From: Wenzhouxiangella sp.
GTDB lineage: Bacteria > Pseudomonadota > Gammaproteobacteria > Xanthomonadales > Wenzhouxiangellaceae
DNA length: 6,798 nt
Reading direction: 5' to 3'
Assembly: GCA_007123575.1 (NCBI GenBank)
Contig: SKKV01000254.1
Location: 1-6,798, forward strand
Numbering within the stretch: the first letter of the stretch is position 1; every line of letters begins with the position of its first letter. The notes under the pieces were generated by a model. It saw nothing but the letters and a program-made list of their open reading frames with translations. It did not search any database and had not been told where the DNA came from. Made by a program: the position numbers and the translations under genes. Below are positions 1 to 5,924 of the stretch, one piece after another.

Positions 1-14
1 GAGCGCCTACAAAG

Positions 15-122
15 AAAACCTTTTGGGACGCAAAGATGCGAAGCAGCCAAGAAGCAAACGTTTTAATGAATTTTTGCTGCTTAACTTCCTTGCTTCTTTG
101 CGTTCCCAAGATTTTGGGTTTT
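15..122. repeat. Long imperfect stem-loop, possible terminator of the CBS gene
   Basis: Bases 23-58 pair with 73-109 around a loop at 59-72. By hand about 30 of 36 positions pair, with one bulged T at 103 and mismatches such as T37/T94 and A52/G79. An outer AAAACC/GGTTTT stem (15-20 with 117-122) extends it. Each arm is made of degenerate 9-nt units of the kind acgcaaaga / tgcgaagca / gccaagaag. It lies about 16 nt past the stop of the leftward CBS gene. Leftward transcripts would leave the stem into a moderately U-rich run (aaggttttcttt), and rightward ones would meet gattttgggtttttt. It could therefore act as a terminator in both directions, or it may simply be a copy of a dispersed intergenic repeat. 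The pairing is seen directly; the function is inferred. Confidence 0.6.
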
Positions 123-137
123 TTGGTTCACAGGCAA

Positions 138-551
138 TCAAGATCGTCGGCGGTTGAACATGGATACGACTCGGAGGATCTGCCGGCAGCTGATCTGGCC
201 GATCAGTTTCCCGTATTCGTCAACCACGGGTCGACGGCGATGGCCTTTGGCGACCATGTCATTGGCAACATCGACAACGTTATCGTGGAGTTGGCAAGTT
301 TGCACGTTGGGCGTCATGAAGTCGCGAACATGACCAACATCAGCTGAATCGTTGTAGGTGGCAGCGATCACTGCCCGCAGGCAGTCCATCTCAGACAGAA
401 TGCCAACCAGTTCGTCGCGCTCGCTAACCACGCAAACGCCGGTCAGTCGGTTGTCAGTGATGATGTCGATGGCATCGAACAGCCGATCATGGCCTAGTAC
501 TTTGGCCGGGTTCTTGTGGATATAGTCGCTCAGATCAACTGATCGCAGCAT
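138..551 (-). CDS. Small tandem CBS-domain protein
   Basis: A 137-residue cytoplasmic protein consisting almost only of two CBS domains (about residues 8-60 and 75-130), which together form a Bateman module. Such modules bind adenosine nucleotides such as AMP or ATP, or related ligands, and act as sensors; the partner or target is unknown here. CBS1 ends in ILSEMD with the usual S-x-x-D (D56). CBS2 has the typical HRRRPVVDEYGKLIGQIS, but its S-x-x-D is SCRQ, with Gln at 124. There is no signal peptide or membrane segment. I chose the ATG at 551 because GAGGAG (558-563) sits 6 nt upstream. A TTG at 590 in the same frame would add 13 residues (QNQSEPENEESG region) but has no Shine-Dalgarno and lies at the likely transcription start. 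The gene follows the kinase by 95 nt and probably has its own promoter. Family assignment is firm; ligand and role are unknown. Confidence 0.9.
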   Translation of the reverse strand: MLRSVDLSDYIHKNPAKVLGHDRLFDAIDIITDNRLTGVCVVSERDELVGILSEMDCLRAVIAATYNDSADVGHVRDFMTPNVQTCQLHDNVVDVANDMVAKGHRRRPVVDEYGKLIGQISCRQILRVVSMFNRRRS

Positions 552-557
552 GCCTGA

Positions 558-563
558 CTCCTC
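558..563 (-). promoter_or_regulatory. Ribosome binding site of the CBS gene
   Basis: GAGGAG on the minus strand lies 6 nt before the ATG at 551. It decides the start in favour of this ATG over the upstream in-frame TTG at 590. Confidence 0.75.
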
Positions 564-594
564 GTTTTCTGGTTCTGATTGGTTCTGCAAGGAT

Positions 595-600
595 AGTATA
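595..600 (-). promoter_or_regulatory. Candidate -10 box for the CBS gene
   Basis: TATACT on the minus strand matches the sigma-70 -10 consensus at 5 of 6 bases. A start about 7 nt downstream would give a leader of roughly 35 nt containing the GAGGAG site. No convincing -35 hexamer is visible at 16-18 nt upstream, so the call is tentative. Confidence 0.35.
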
Positions 601-640
601 GATCAGCAACCTGGCATCACTCCTTTGCGTAGAACCATTT

Positions 641-656
641 GCAGGACTATTCCTGC
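641..656. repeat. Short hairpin over the kinase stop codon
   Basis: GCAGGA (641-646) and TCCTGC (651-656) form a perfect 6-bp stem with a 4-nt loop that contains part of the kinase TAG stop. No U-run follows on the minus strand, so it is not a classical intrinsic terminator. It may only protect the mRNA end or be chance. Confidence 0.3.
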
Positions 657-3103
657 TGGTCAATCCTGGCCTGCAATCCATTAGCGCTCAGCCTGAGGAT
701 CGGCGCGAAACTGCTATCCGATGTGTTCGGATCATCCAGCCGCTCAATCGATTCGGACACAAAAGTCTGGGCCTGGTCGGCAAGACTGGCATTCAAGGCG
801 AGTTCGGCGGCCTCGATCAGCGAGCGGATCAACTCCAGGTTGAGCTGTACGTTGCCCGGATCGCCGTCGGCCAGGTTTCGCAGCTGGGTAAGGGCCCTGG
901 CCTTGGACTGCGCTGCTGGCACGGTGCGACCAAGTGCCTGGTAGCTTGCCGCCAGCTTGTTGTCAGCCACGGCCATGTCGCGCTGAAGCTGTCGGTTGTC
1001 GGGGTCTTCGTCCAGCAACTGGTGGGTCAGGGCAATGACCTGTTGATGAACAGGAATGGCCTCCTCGTGCCGCTCGAGCCAGTCCAGCGCCGAGCCTATG
1101 CGTGACAGGCTGATCATGTGGCCGCGCCGTGCACGGAACAGGTCCGGCGTCAATTCAAGGCGGCGCTGGGATAGATCGTAGCTTTCGCGAAAGTGGACCA
1201 GGGCCTGGTCAGGATTGATCCGGCCTTCGAGGTCCCCCAGGGCCTGCACGACAATGCCCAAGGTATCCAGATAGACGGCGTTGTCAGGTTCGAATCGATG
1301 CAGGCGGCGGAATGCGGTGACAGCCCGGCCAAAGTGGCTGCGGGCCTGGTCAAGCTCGCCGTTGGCTCGGGCGTGCTCGCCGAGCTTGAACTCGGATACC
1401 GCCACAGCACGGATCAGGCCGAGGTCGTTTGGAGAATCGGCGAGCAGCTGGAGCCGGATTTCGTAGGCTTGTTCGAATTGCTCTCTAGCTTTCTCTGGCT
1501 CGCCCATCCAGCCAAGCAGGTCGCCCTTCTGGTCGTGTGATTCGCCGATGTCGTGCTTGATTGTGCGTTCTAAATCAGACCCCGCTGCGGCCTGTTGCAA
1601 GGCTCTCTGCCTGAGATGCATCGCTTCGCGATAACTCTCCAGCGCGCCCCGGACGTCGCCGAGGTTGCTGAGGTAGGGGTTGCCCTGAAGGGTGCCGATT
1701 CGATCATAGGCACTGGCCATTTCGATCAGCAGCCCGATGTCGTCGCCGGCGTCCCGGTCCAGGCTCTGCAGGTAATCGATAGCCCTGCTGACGATGATCT
1801 GCCTGGCCGGCATGCTGCCAGGCAATGGTTCGATGGCGTCATGGATCTCGAAGATCATGGCGCCGGCCAGCTCGCGAACCTGCTCGAAGCGCTGTTCGGC
1901 CAGGCGCCGTTCTTCGGCTGCAATCTGACCCTGCTGCCAGACCACTGTCAGCCCGCCCAGCAATGCCAGCAGAAGGACCAGCGCGGTCGTGATCGCCAGC
2001 GGTTGGCGCCTGAGCAGGCAACCAAGCTGGTAGCCCAGTCCGCCGCCGCGCGCTTCCACCGGCTGCCGGGCTAGGTGGCGTCTGAGGTCATCAGCAAACT
2101 GTTCGACCGACAAGTAGCGTTGATCCGGCTCCTTGGTCAGGGCTTTGAGCGTGATTGCATCAAGATCGCCGCGAAGCCTGCGGGCCAGGCGTTTTTCGCC
2201 CTTGCGCTGTGCGGCCTGGCTGGGTGGTGCCGGCTGCTCATGAACCACCTGCTTGATGACTTCGGCAGTGCGCTGCCCATCGGCGCCAAAAACGGGTTGA
2301 TTGGTGAGCAGTTCGTGCAGCAGCAGGCCCAGGGCATGAACATCAGTGGCTGCCGTGGTCGCCTGGCCCAGCACTTGTTCCGGAGCGGCATAGGCGGGAG
2401 TCAGGGCCAGCTCGCTGGTCTGTTCCAGTTCGCCGCGACGCTCCAGCAGCTTGGCGATGCCAAAGTCCAGCAGTTTGACCTGGCCGTTGCGGTTGACCAG
2501 GATGTTGCCGGGTTTGAGATCGCGATGGATGACCAGCGCACGGTGGGCGTGCTGGACGGCGTCGCAGATTTGCAGAAAGAGATCCAGGCGCTGGTTCAAG
2601 CCCGGTTGATGGCGTTCGCAGTAGCGATCGATAGGCTCGCCGTCGACATACTCCATGACAAGGTATGGCCAGCCCTCGTCGCTGCTGCCGGCGTCAAGCA
2701 GGCGAGCGATGCCGGGGTGATTCAGCTGCGCCAGGATGCTGCCTTTGGAGTGAAAGCGTTCCTGCAGCGTGTCGCCGCCCATCCCGGATCGCAGCAGCTT
2801 GATCGCCGCCTGGCCGCTGAAACGATGATCGGCCCGTTCGGCCAGAAAGACATCGCCCATGCCGCCGCTGCCAATGGCCCTGACCAGCATCCAGGCACCG
2901 AGCCGGCGCCCGGTCATGTCGGCCGGCGCGCTCTTGGGTTTGTTGTTTTTCCCGGGATTGGCGTACTGGATCAGGGTGGCCACGGTCCTGGCCAGTGAGG
3001 GGTCGTCGTCGGCCAATTTCCCAAGCGCGCGCTCACGGTCTCTGTCGGCCAACTCAAGCAGGCGCGCCATGTGTTCGGTTGCGCGATGCTTGTCTTGGGT
3101 CAT
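647..3103 (-). CDS. Membrane Ser/Thr protein kinase with TPR-like C-terminal half
   Basis: An 818-residue Hanks-type (PknB-like) kinase. The kinase domain spans about 67-345: Gly loop GSGGMG (78-83), beta-3 Lys K102 (AIK), HRDLKPGN (193-200, catalytic D195), DFG (213-215), APE (240-242), alpha-F Asp D254, and Arg near R329. One hydrophobic helix follows (about 367-389). The rest (about 400-818) is helical with TPR-like repeats (for example 530-600, 610-660 and 670-740) and is probably periplasmic, as expected for a one-pass kinase with a cytoplasmic N-terminal domain. The alpha-C Glu position holds Lys (K120). All other catalytic motifs are intact, so it may still be active. The start lies 6 nt after the ALDH stop, which suggests co-transcription and translational coupling; M12 is a weaker alternative. 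Enzyme class is firm; substrate and signal are unknown, and no ECF sigma or phosphatase gene is nearby. Confidence 0.93.
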   Translation of the reverse strand: MTQDKHRATEHMARLLELADRDRERALGKLADDDPSLARTVATLIQYANPGKNNKPKSAPADMTGRRLGAWMLVRAIGSGGMGDVFLAERADHRFSGQAAIKLLRSGMGGDTLQERFHSKGSILAQLNHPGIARLLDAGSSDEGWPYLVMEYVDGEPIDRYCERHQPGLNQRLDLFLQICDAVQHAHRALVIHRDLKPGNILVNRNGQVKLLDFGIAKLLERRGELEQTSELALTPAYAAPEQVLGQATTAATDVHALGLLLHELLTNQPVFGADGQRTAEVIKQVVHEQPAPPSQAAQRKGEKRLARRLRGDLDAITLKALTKEPDQRYLSVEQFADDLRRHLARQPVEARGGGLGYQLGCLLRRQPLAITTALVLLLALLGGLTVVWQQGQIAAEERRLAEQRFEQVRELAGAMIFEIHDAIEPLPGSMPARQIIVSRAIDYLQSLDRDAGDDIGLLIEMASAYDRIGTLQGNPYLSNLGDVRGALESYREAMHLRQRALQQAAAGSDLERTIKHDIGESHDQKGDLLGWMGEPEKAREQFEQAYEIRLQLLADSPNDLGLIRAVAVSEFKLGEHARANGELDQARSHFGRAVTAFRRLHRFEPDNAVYLDTLGIVVQALGDLEGRINPDQALVHFRESYDLSQRRLELTPDLFRARRGHMISLSRIGSALDWLERHEEAIPVHQQVIALTHQLLDEDPDNRQLQRDMAVADNKLAASYQALGRTVPAAQSKARALTQLRNLADGDPGNVQLNLELIRSLIEAAELALNASLADQAQTFVSESIERLDDPNTSDSSFAPILRLSANGLQARIDQQE

Positions 3104-3109
3104 GGCCTG

Positions 3110-4567
3110 TCAGAACCCGCTTGGCAGGTGAACGTTTTTGGTTTCGGTGAAGAACTCAAGCGACCAGCGACCGCCCTCACGGCCCAGACCGGAGTCCTTC
3201 ATGCCGCCAAACGGGGTGCGCAGGTCGCGCACCAGCCAGCCGTTGATCCAGACCAGCCCGGCCTGCACCCGGCCCGCGACGCGCTGGGCCGTGGCCAGGT
3301 CGCGGGTCCAGACGGTCGCGGCCAGCCCGTAATCAACGCTGTTGGCAAGCGTTATGGCTTCGTCCTCACTGGCAAAGGATTGTATGGTCACCACCGGGCC
3401 GAAGATTTCCTCGTGATGCAGGCGGCTGTCGGTGGGCAGGTCGCTGATCAAGGTTGGTTCGACGAAGTATCCCTGCCGGCAGCGGCCATCGGGATCGAGT
3501 GCGTTGCCTCCGCACAAAATGCGGCCGCCTTCCTTGCCGGCTAAGTCGATGTAGCCCAATACTTTCTGCTGATGATCCGCGGAAATCAGGGCCCCCTGGT
3601 CGGTATCCGGCAAGTTCGGGTCGCCCACTGTCAGATTCGCCACGGCGTCGGCCAGGCGCTGCGTCAGTGCTTCCTTCAGGTTTTCATGGACCAGAATGCG
3701 CGAACAGCACAGGCAAACCTGGCCTTGGTTGGTGAAGCCGGCTCGAACCAGGCCGGTTACCGTTTGATCAAGATCGGCATCGGCAAAGACCAGGGCAGGG
3801 TTCTTGCCGCCCAGCTCCAGCGAAGTCTTGATCAGGCGTGGTGCGGCGGCTGCAGCAATCATCCGTCCGGTGCGGGTGCCGCCGGTAAACGAAATGGCCT
3901 TGATCGCCGGATGATCGACCAGGGCCTGGCCGCAGCGTGCACCGCTGCCGTGGACCAGATTGATTGCCCCGGGCGGAATGCCGGCCTCGAAGGCCATTTC
4001 CCACAACGCATCGGCGCTGAGCGGGGTCAGTTCCGATGGCTTGGCGACGACGCAGTTGCCGGTCATCAGTGCTGGCGCCAGTTTCCAGCTCAGCAGGTAC
4101 AGCGGCAGATTCCAGGGCGTGATCAGGGCGACCACGCCCAGCGGCTCGCGTCGGGTGTAGTTGAGGCCCGCCGCCCCCATGTCGTGCGCCTCTGTTGGCC
4201 AGTGCTGGGCGGCACCAGCGAAAAACCGCAGGTTGGCCTCGACCCGGGCCATATCGATCTCCTTGGCCAGGGCCAGCGGCTTGCCGGTGTCGGCGGATTC
4301 GATCCCGGCCAGCGTTTCCGCCCGTTCGGCGACCATGTCGGCCAAGCGCTCAACGCAGCGCGCCCGTTCCTGCAAGCTCCGACCCGACCACTCCGGGAAG
4401 GCTTTGGCAGCCGCGGCGACGGCCAGCTCAACATCCTCGCTGCCTGAATCCGGAATTCGGGCCAGCAATTCCCCGGTCGCCGGCTCAAAATCATCCAGAT
4501 ATTGCCCACCTACCGGAGGCCGCCGTTCGCCTCCGATCCAGTTACTCAATTTCCGCCGTTCAGCCAC
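3110..4567 (-). CDS. Aldehyde dehydrogenase, 2-aminomuconic/2-hydroxymuconic semialdehyde type
   Basis: A 485-residue full-length NAD-dependent cytosolic ALDH. Visible residues are oxyanion-hole N153 (TPWNLP), K176 (AKPSE), the NAD-site SFTGGTRTG (227-234), general base E251 (LELGGKNP), nucleophile C285 (NQGQVCLCC), and E387 in EEIFGPV. The CLCCSR stretch and the C-terminal WINGWLVRDL (440-449) then PFGG resemble ALDH8A1 and bacterial 2-aminomuconic 6-semialdehyde dehydrogenases. These oxidise the ring-cleavage semialdehyde to the muconate in the kynurenine/2-aminophenol routes; 2-hydroxymuconic semialdehyde (catechol meta-cleavage) is the main alternative. The start is GTG at 4567, supported by GGAGAG 4 nt upstream and by MAERRKLSNWIGG matching the family N-terminus. 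It follows the SDR gene by 33 nt and precedes the kinase by 6 nt, so the three probably form an operon. Family firm; exact substrate inferred. Confidence 0.92.
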   Translation of the reverse strand: MAERRKLSNWIGGERRPPVGGQYLDDFEPATGELLARIPDSGSEDVELAVAAAAKAFPEWSGRSLQERARCVERLADMVAERAETLAGIESADTGKPLALAKEIDMARVEANLRFFAGAAQHWPTEAHDMGAAGLNYTRREPLGVVALITPWNLPLYLLSWKLAPALMTGNCVVAKPSELTPLSADALWEMAFEAGIPPGAINLVHGSGARCGQALVDHPAIKAISFTGGTRTGRMIAAAAAPRLIKTSLELGGKNPALVFADADLDQTVTGLVRAGFTNQGQVCLCCSRILVHENLKEALTQRLADAVANLTVGDPNLPDTDQGALISADHQQKVLGYIDLAGKEGGRILCGGNALDPDGRCRQGYFVEPTLISDLPTDSRLHHEEIFGPVVTIQSFASEDEAITLANSVDYGLAATVWTRDLATAQRVAGRVQAGLVWINGWLVRDLRTPFGGMKDSGLGREGGRWSLEFFTETKNVHLPSGF

Positions 4568-4571
4568 AAGG

Positions 4572-4577
4572 CTCTCC
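4572..4577 (-). promoter_or_regulatory. Ribosome binding site supporting the GTG start of the ALDH gene
   Basis: GGAGAG on the minus strand lies 4 nt (6 nt from the GGAG core) before the GTG at 4567, in the gap after the SDR stop. It makes this non-ATG start credible. Confidence 0.65.
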
Positions 4578-4600
4578 GCAAATCCCCTTCCTCTCGCCCC

Positions 4601-5386
4601 TCACAAGCCTTTCAACCTCCCACCATCGACGGCCAGACTAACGCCAGTCATGTACGCAGCCGCCGGCGAGGCCAAAAAAGCAATCGCATTGGCAATTTCC
4701 TGGCCCTCGCCGAAGCGGCCCATGGGAACGGATGCGCGCATCTCGGCGGCGACTTCTTCTTCGCTGCGCCCAGACTTTTTGGCCCGGCCGCTGATCAGCG
4801 AGGCCAGTCGGTCGGTGGCGGTAAAGCCTGGCAGTACGTTGTTGACGGTAAAGCCTTCCGGTGCCAGCTCGCCGGCCAGGGTCTTGGCCCAGGCAGCCAC
4901 GGCCGCGCGCACCGTGTTCGATACGCCCAATCCGGGGATTGGTTCGTACACCGAAGTGGAGATGATGTTGATAATGCGGCCATAGCCGGCCGAGCGCATG
5001 CCGGGCAGGGCGGCCTGGGCTAGGTACTGGTTGCACAACAGGTGTGCACGCATCCCTGCCAGGAAGGCCTCGCCCTCGGCCTCGGCAATCGGGCCCGGCG
5101 GCGGACCGCCGCTGTTATTGACCAGGATCTCGATTGGCGTGGCTTCAAACCAGCGAGAGAAGCGTTCCTTTACTTCATCTGGTTTAGAGAAATCTGCTAC
5201 AACCAATTGATGCTGTTGGTTTTGTTCTCTGTCAAGTCCCTCAATAACTTCTTCCAGGCGCTCCTTGCTCCGAGCGACTACGGTCACCGTCGCGCCCATT
5301 TTTGCGAGCAGTTCGGCGGTTGCCTGGCCGATGCCGCGGCTGGCGCCGCAGACCAGGGCGTTCTTTCTTGTCAGATCAGTTTTCAT
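4601..5386 (-). CDS. SDR-family protein with altered Tyr/Lys active site
   Basis: A 261-residue Rossmann-fold short-chain dehydrogenase/reductase of usual length. It has the nucleotide motif CGASRGIG (13-20), an Arg at 39 (VVAR) that suggests NADP(H), NNSGG (90-94), the active-site Ser region INIISTS (139-145), and the tail ASPAAAYMTGVSLAVDGG. Where classical members have YxxxK, this has S156-N-T-V-R160 ahead of AAVAAWAKTLA. I recall a widespread SDR subgroup with SN(x)xR here, so this is more likely a subfamily trait than a mutation, but the reaction cannot be read from it. The ATG at 5386 is the first possible start, because a TAA lies in frame four codons upstream. No good Shine-Dalgarno precedes it. 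It is the first gene of the probable SDR-ALDH-kinase operon, which hints at a role in the same aromatic pathway. A stretch near residues 46-76 is AT-rich compared with the rest. Confidence 0.9.
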   Translation of the reverse strand: MKTDLTRKNALVCGASRGIGQATAELLAKMGATVTVVARSKERLEEVIEGLDREQNQQHQLVVADFSKPDEVKERFSRWFEATPIEILVNNSGGPPPGPIAEAEGEAFLAGMRAHLLCNQYLAQAALPGMRSAGYGRIINIISTSVYEPIPGLGVSNTVRAAVAAWAKTLAGELAPEGFTVNNVLPGFTATDRLASLISGRAKKSGRSEEEVAAEMRASVPMGRFGEGQEIANAIAFLASPAAAYMTGVSLAVDGGRLKGL

Positions 5387-5392
5387 GGTTCG

Positions 5393-5421
5393 ACTTTAGA
5401 CGCAACAGCCGGGCTGATCAA
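5393..5421 (-). promoter_or_regulatory. Weak sigma-70-like promoter candidate for the SDR operon
   Basis: On the minus strand TTGATC (5416-5421) and TAAAGT (5393-5398) are 17 bp apart, each matching 4 of 6 consensus bases. Transcription would begin about 6-7 nt downstream, at or beside the ATG at 5386. That would give a leaderless mRNA, consistent with the missing Shine-Dalgarno. Sequence support is modest. Confidence 0.3.
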
Positions 5422-5466
5422 GGTGGCTTGGTTGGGTGGGCCGGGGAAAAGGGAAACCTGATCAGC
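5413..5466. repeat. Inverted repeat, possible operator
   Basis: GCTGATCA (5413-5420) and TGATCAGC (5459-5466) are inverted copies; the left one overlaps the candidate -35 of the SDR operon. A related 12-bp perfect palindrome, cgctgatcagcg, occurs at 4789-4800 inside the SDR gene. No regulator gene is in the window, and an 8-bp repeat with a self-complementary core can arise by chance. Confidence 0.25.
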
Positions 5467-5646
5467 TTCGTGTCTCAGCAATCGGGCTTCGACCATCTGG
5501 GGACGCCGCCCTCGGGCGGTGAATTCCGCTTCAGTTCGACGCGTGGCGAGGCCTTCAGCGAAATCCCCCACCCGAGGACGGCTCTCAGCGGCGGTCTTGC
5601 AGGATTTTGCCAGCGTCTACGGATACACGACTCTCATCAGGAAGGG
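5422..5646. other. Spacer without a confident gene; possible decayed or repeat sequence
   Basis: Together with the element to its right, this makes about 545 bp with no clear gene. Two things are visible. A 6-bp GC hairpin, ccgccc-tc-gggcgg, lies at 5506-5519. On the minus strand an open frame with a GTG at 5571 encodes 62 residues (starting MGDFAEGLATRRTEAEF) and ends in a TGA overlapping the SDR ATG as ATGA. It has no Shine-Dalgarno, is rich in Arg/Ala/Glu, and matches no family I recognise. The plus strand is also open over much of this stretch, which argues for GC-driven chance ORFs or a dispersed repeat rather than a gene. Confidence 0.4.
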
Positions 5647-5650
5647 CTAG

Positions 5651-5675
5651 GGAGCCTCTGAACAATTATGCTCGG
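5651..5675 (+). repeat. Left terminal inverted repeat of the MITE-like element
   Basis: 25 bp starting GGAGCCTCTGAAC, or 29 bp when the outer CTAG is counted. It is the exact reverse complement of 5900-5924. An 8-bp inverted echo of its tip (gaggctcc) recurs at 5695-5702. Confidence 0.85.
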
Positions 5676-5796
5676 GCGCGACGGACCGTTGCGGGAGGCT
5701 CCGGTTCGGCTTGGGCGAGCGTGGTTTGGCCATTCCAAATGAGCGAGCTCAAACGAGGCGGAGGCCCCGCAAAGGCCCGTCCCGTAAGGGTTTCGC

Positions 5797-5886
5797 CGGA
5801 GAAGCCGCATCTCGCACGTTGCGCCACTCGGCCGTAGCTACGGCTACTGTCACTCGCGTCGCACCGCACGATCTGCGGCTTCTCCG
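5797..5886. repeat. Internal nested inverted repeat and palindrome of the MITE-like element
   Basis: CGGAGAAGCCGCA (5797-5809) is inverted perfectly at 5874-5886. Partial pairing continues inward (for example 5820-5823 with 5860-5863). A 14-bp perfect palindrome, gccgtagctacggc, sits between the arms at 5831-5844. Another hairpin, tttgg-ccatt-ccaaa, lies to the left at 5725-5739. The element is thus likely to fold as a branched structure when single-stranded or transcribed. Confidence 0.7.
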
Positions 5887-5899
5887 ACTGAAACGCGCT

Positions 5900-5924
5900 C
5901 CGAGCATAATTGTTCAGAGGCTCC
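5900..5924 (-). repeat. Right terminal inverted repeat of the MITE-like element
   Basis: Exact reverse complement of 5651-5675. It is followed by CTAG (5925-5928), then three bases before the asnS stop codon. Confidence 0.85.

Noticed and set aside
36..347. 103-codon plus-strand frame at the left edge
   Set aside because: It starts inside the stem-loop repeat and then runs antisense to the CBS gene; no start signal.
552..590. TTG start extending the CBS protein by 13 residues
   Set aside because: The ATG at 551 has an excellent GAGGAG site, the TTG has none and lies next to the probable -10 box, and the extra residues are outside the CBS fold.
641..656. Intrinsic terminator of the kinase operon
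   Set aside because: The 6-bp stem is real but no U-run follows it on the minus strand; kept only as a hairpin.
2075..2998. 307-codon open frame on the plus strand
   Set aside because: It is antisense to the kinase gene, whose motifs are unmistakable; long antisense frames are expected in GC-rich coding DNA. The translation has no recognisable domain.
3572..4447. 291-codon open frame on the plus strand
   Set aside because: It is wholly antisense to the ALDH gene and its translation shows no family features.
4161..4985. 274-codon plus-strand frame spanning two genes
   Set aside because: It crosses the ALDH/SDR junction in antisense; low-complexity Ser/Ala/Arg translation.
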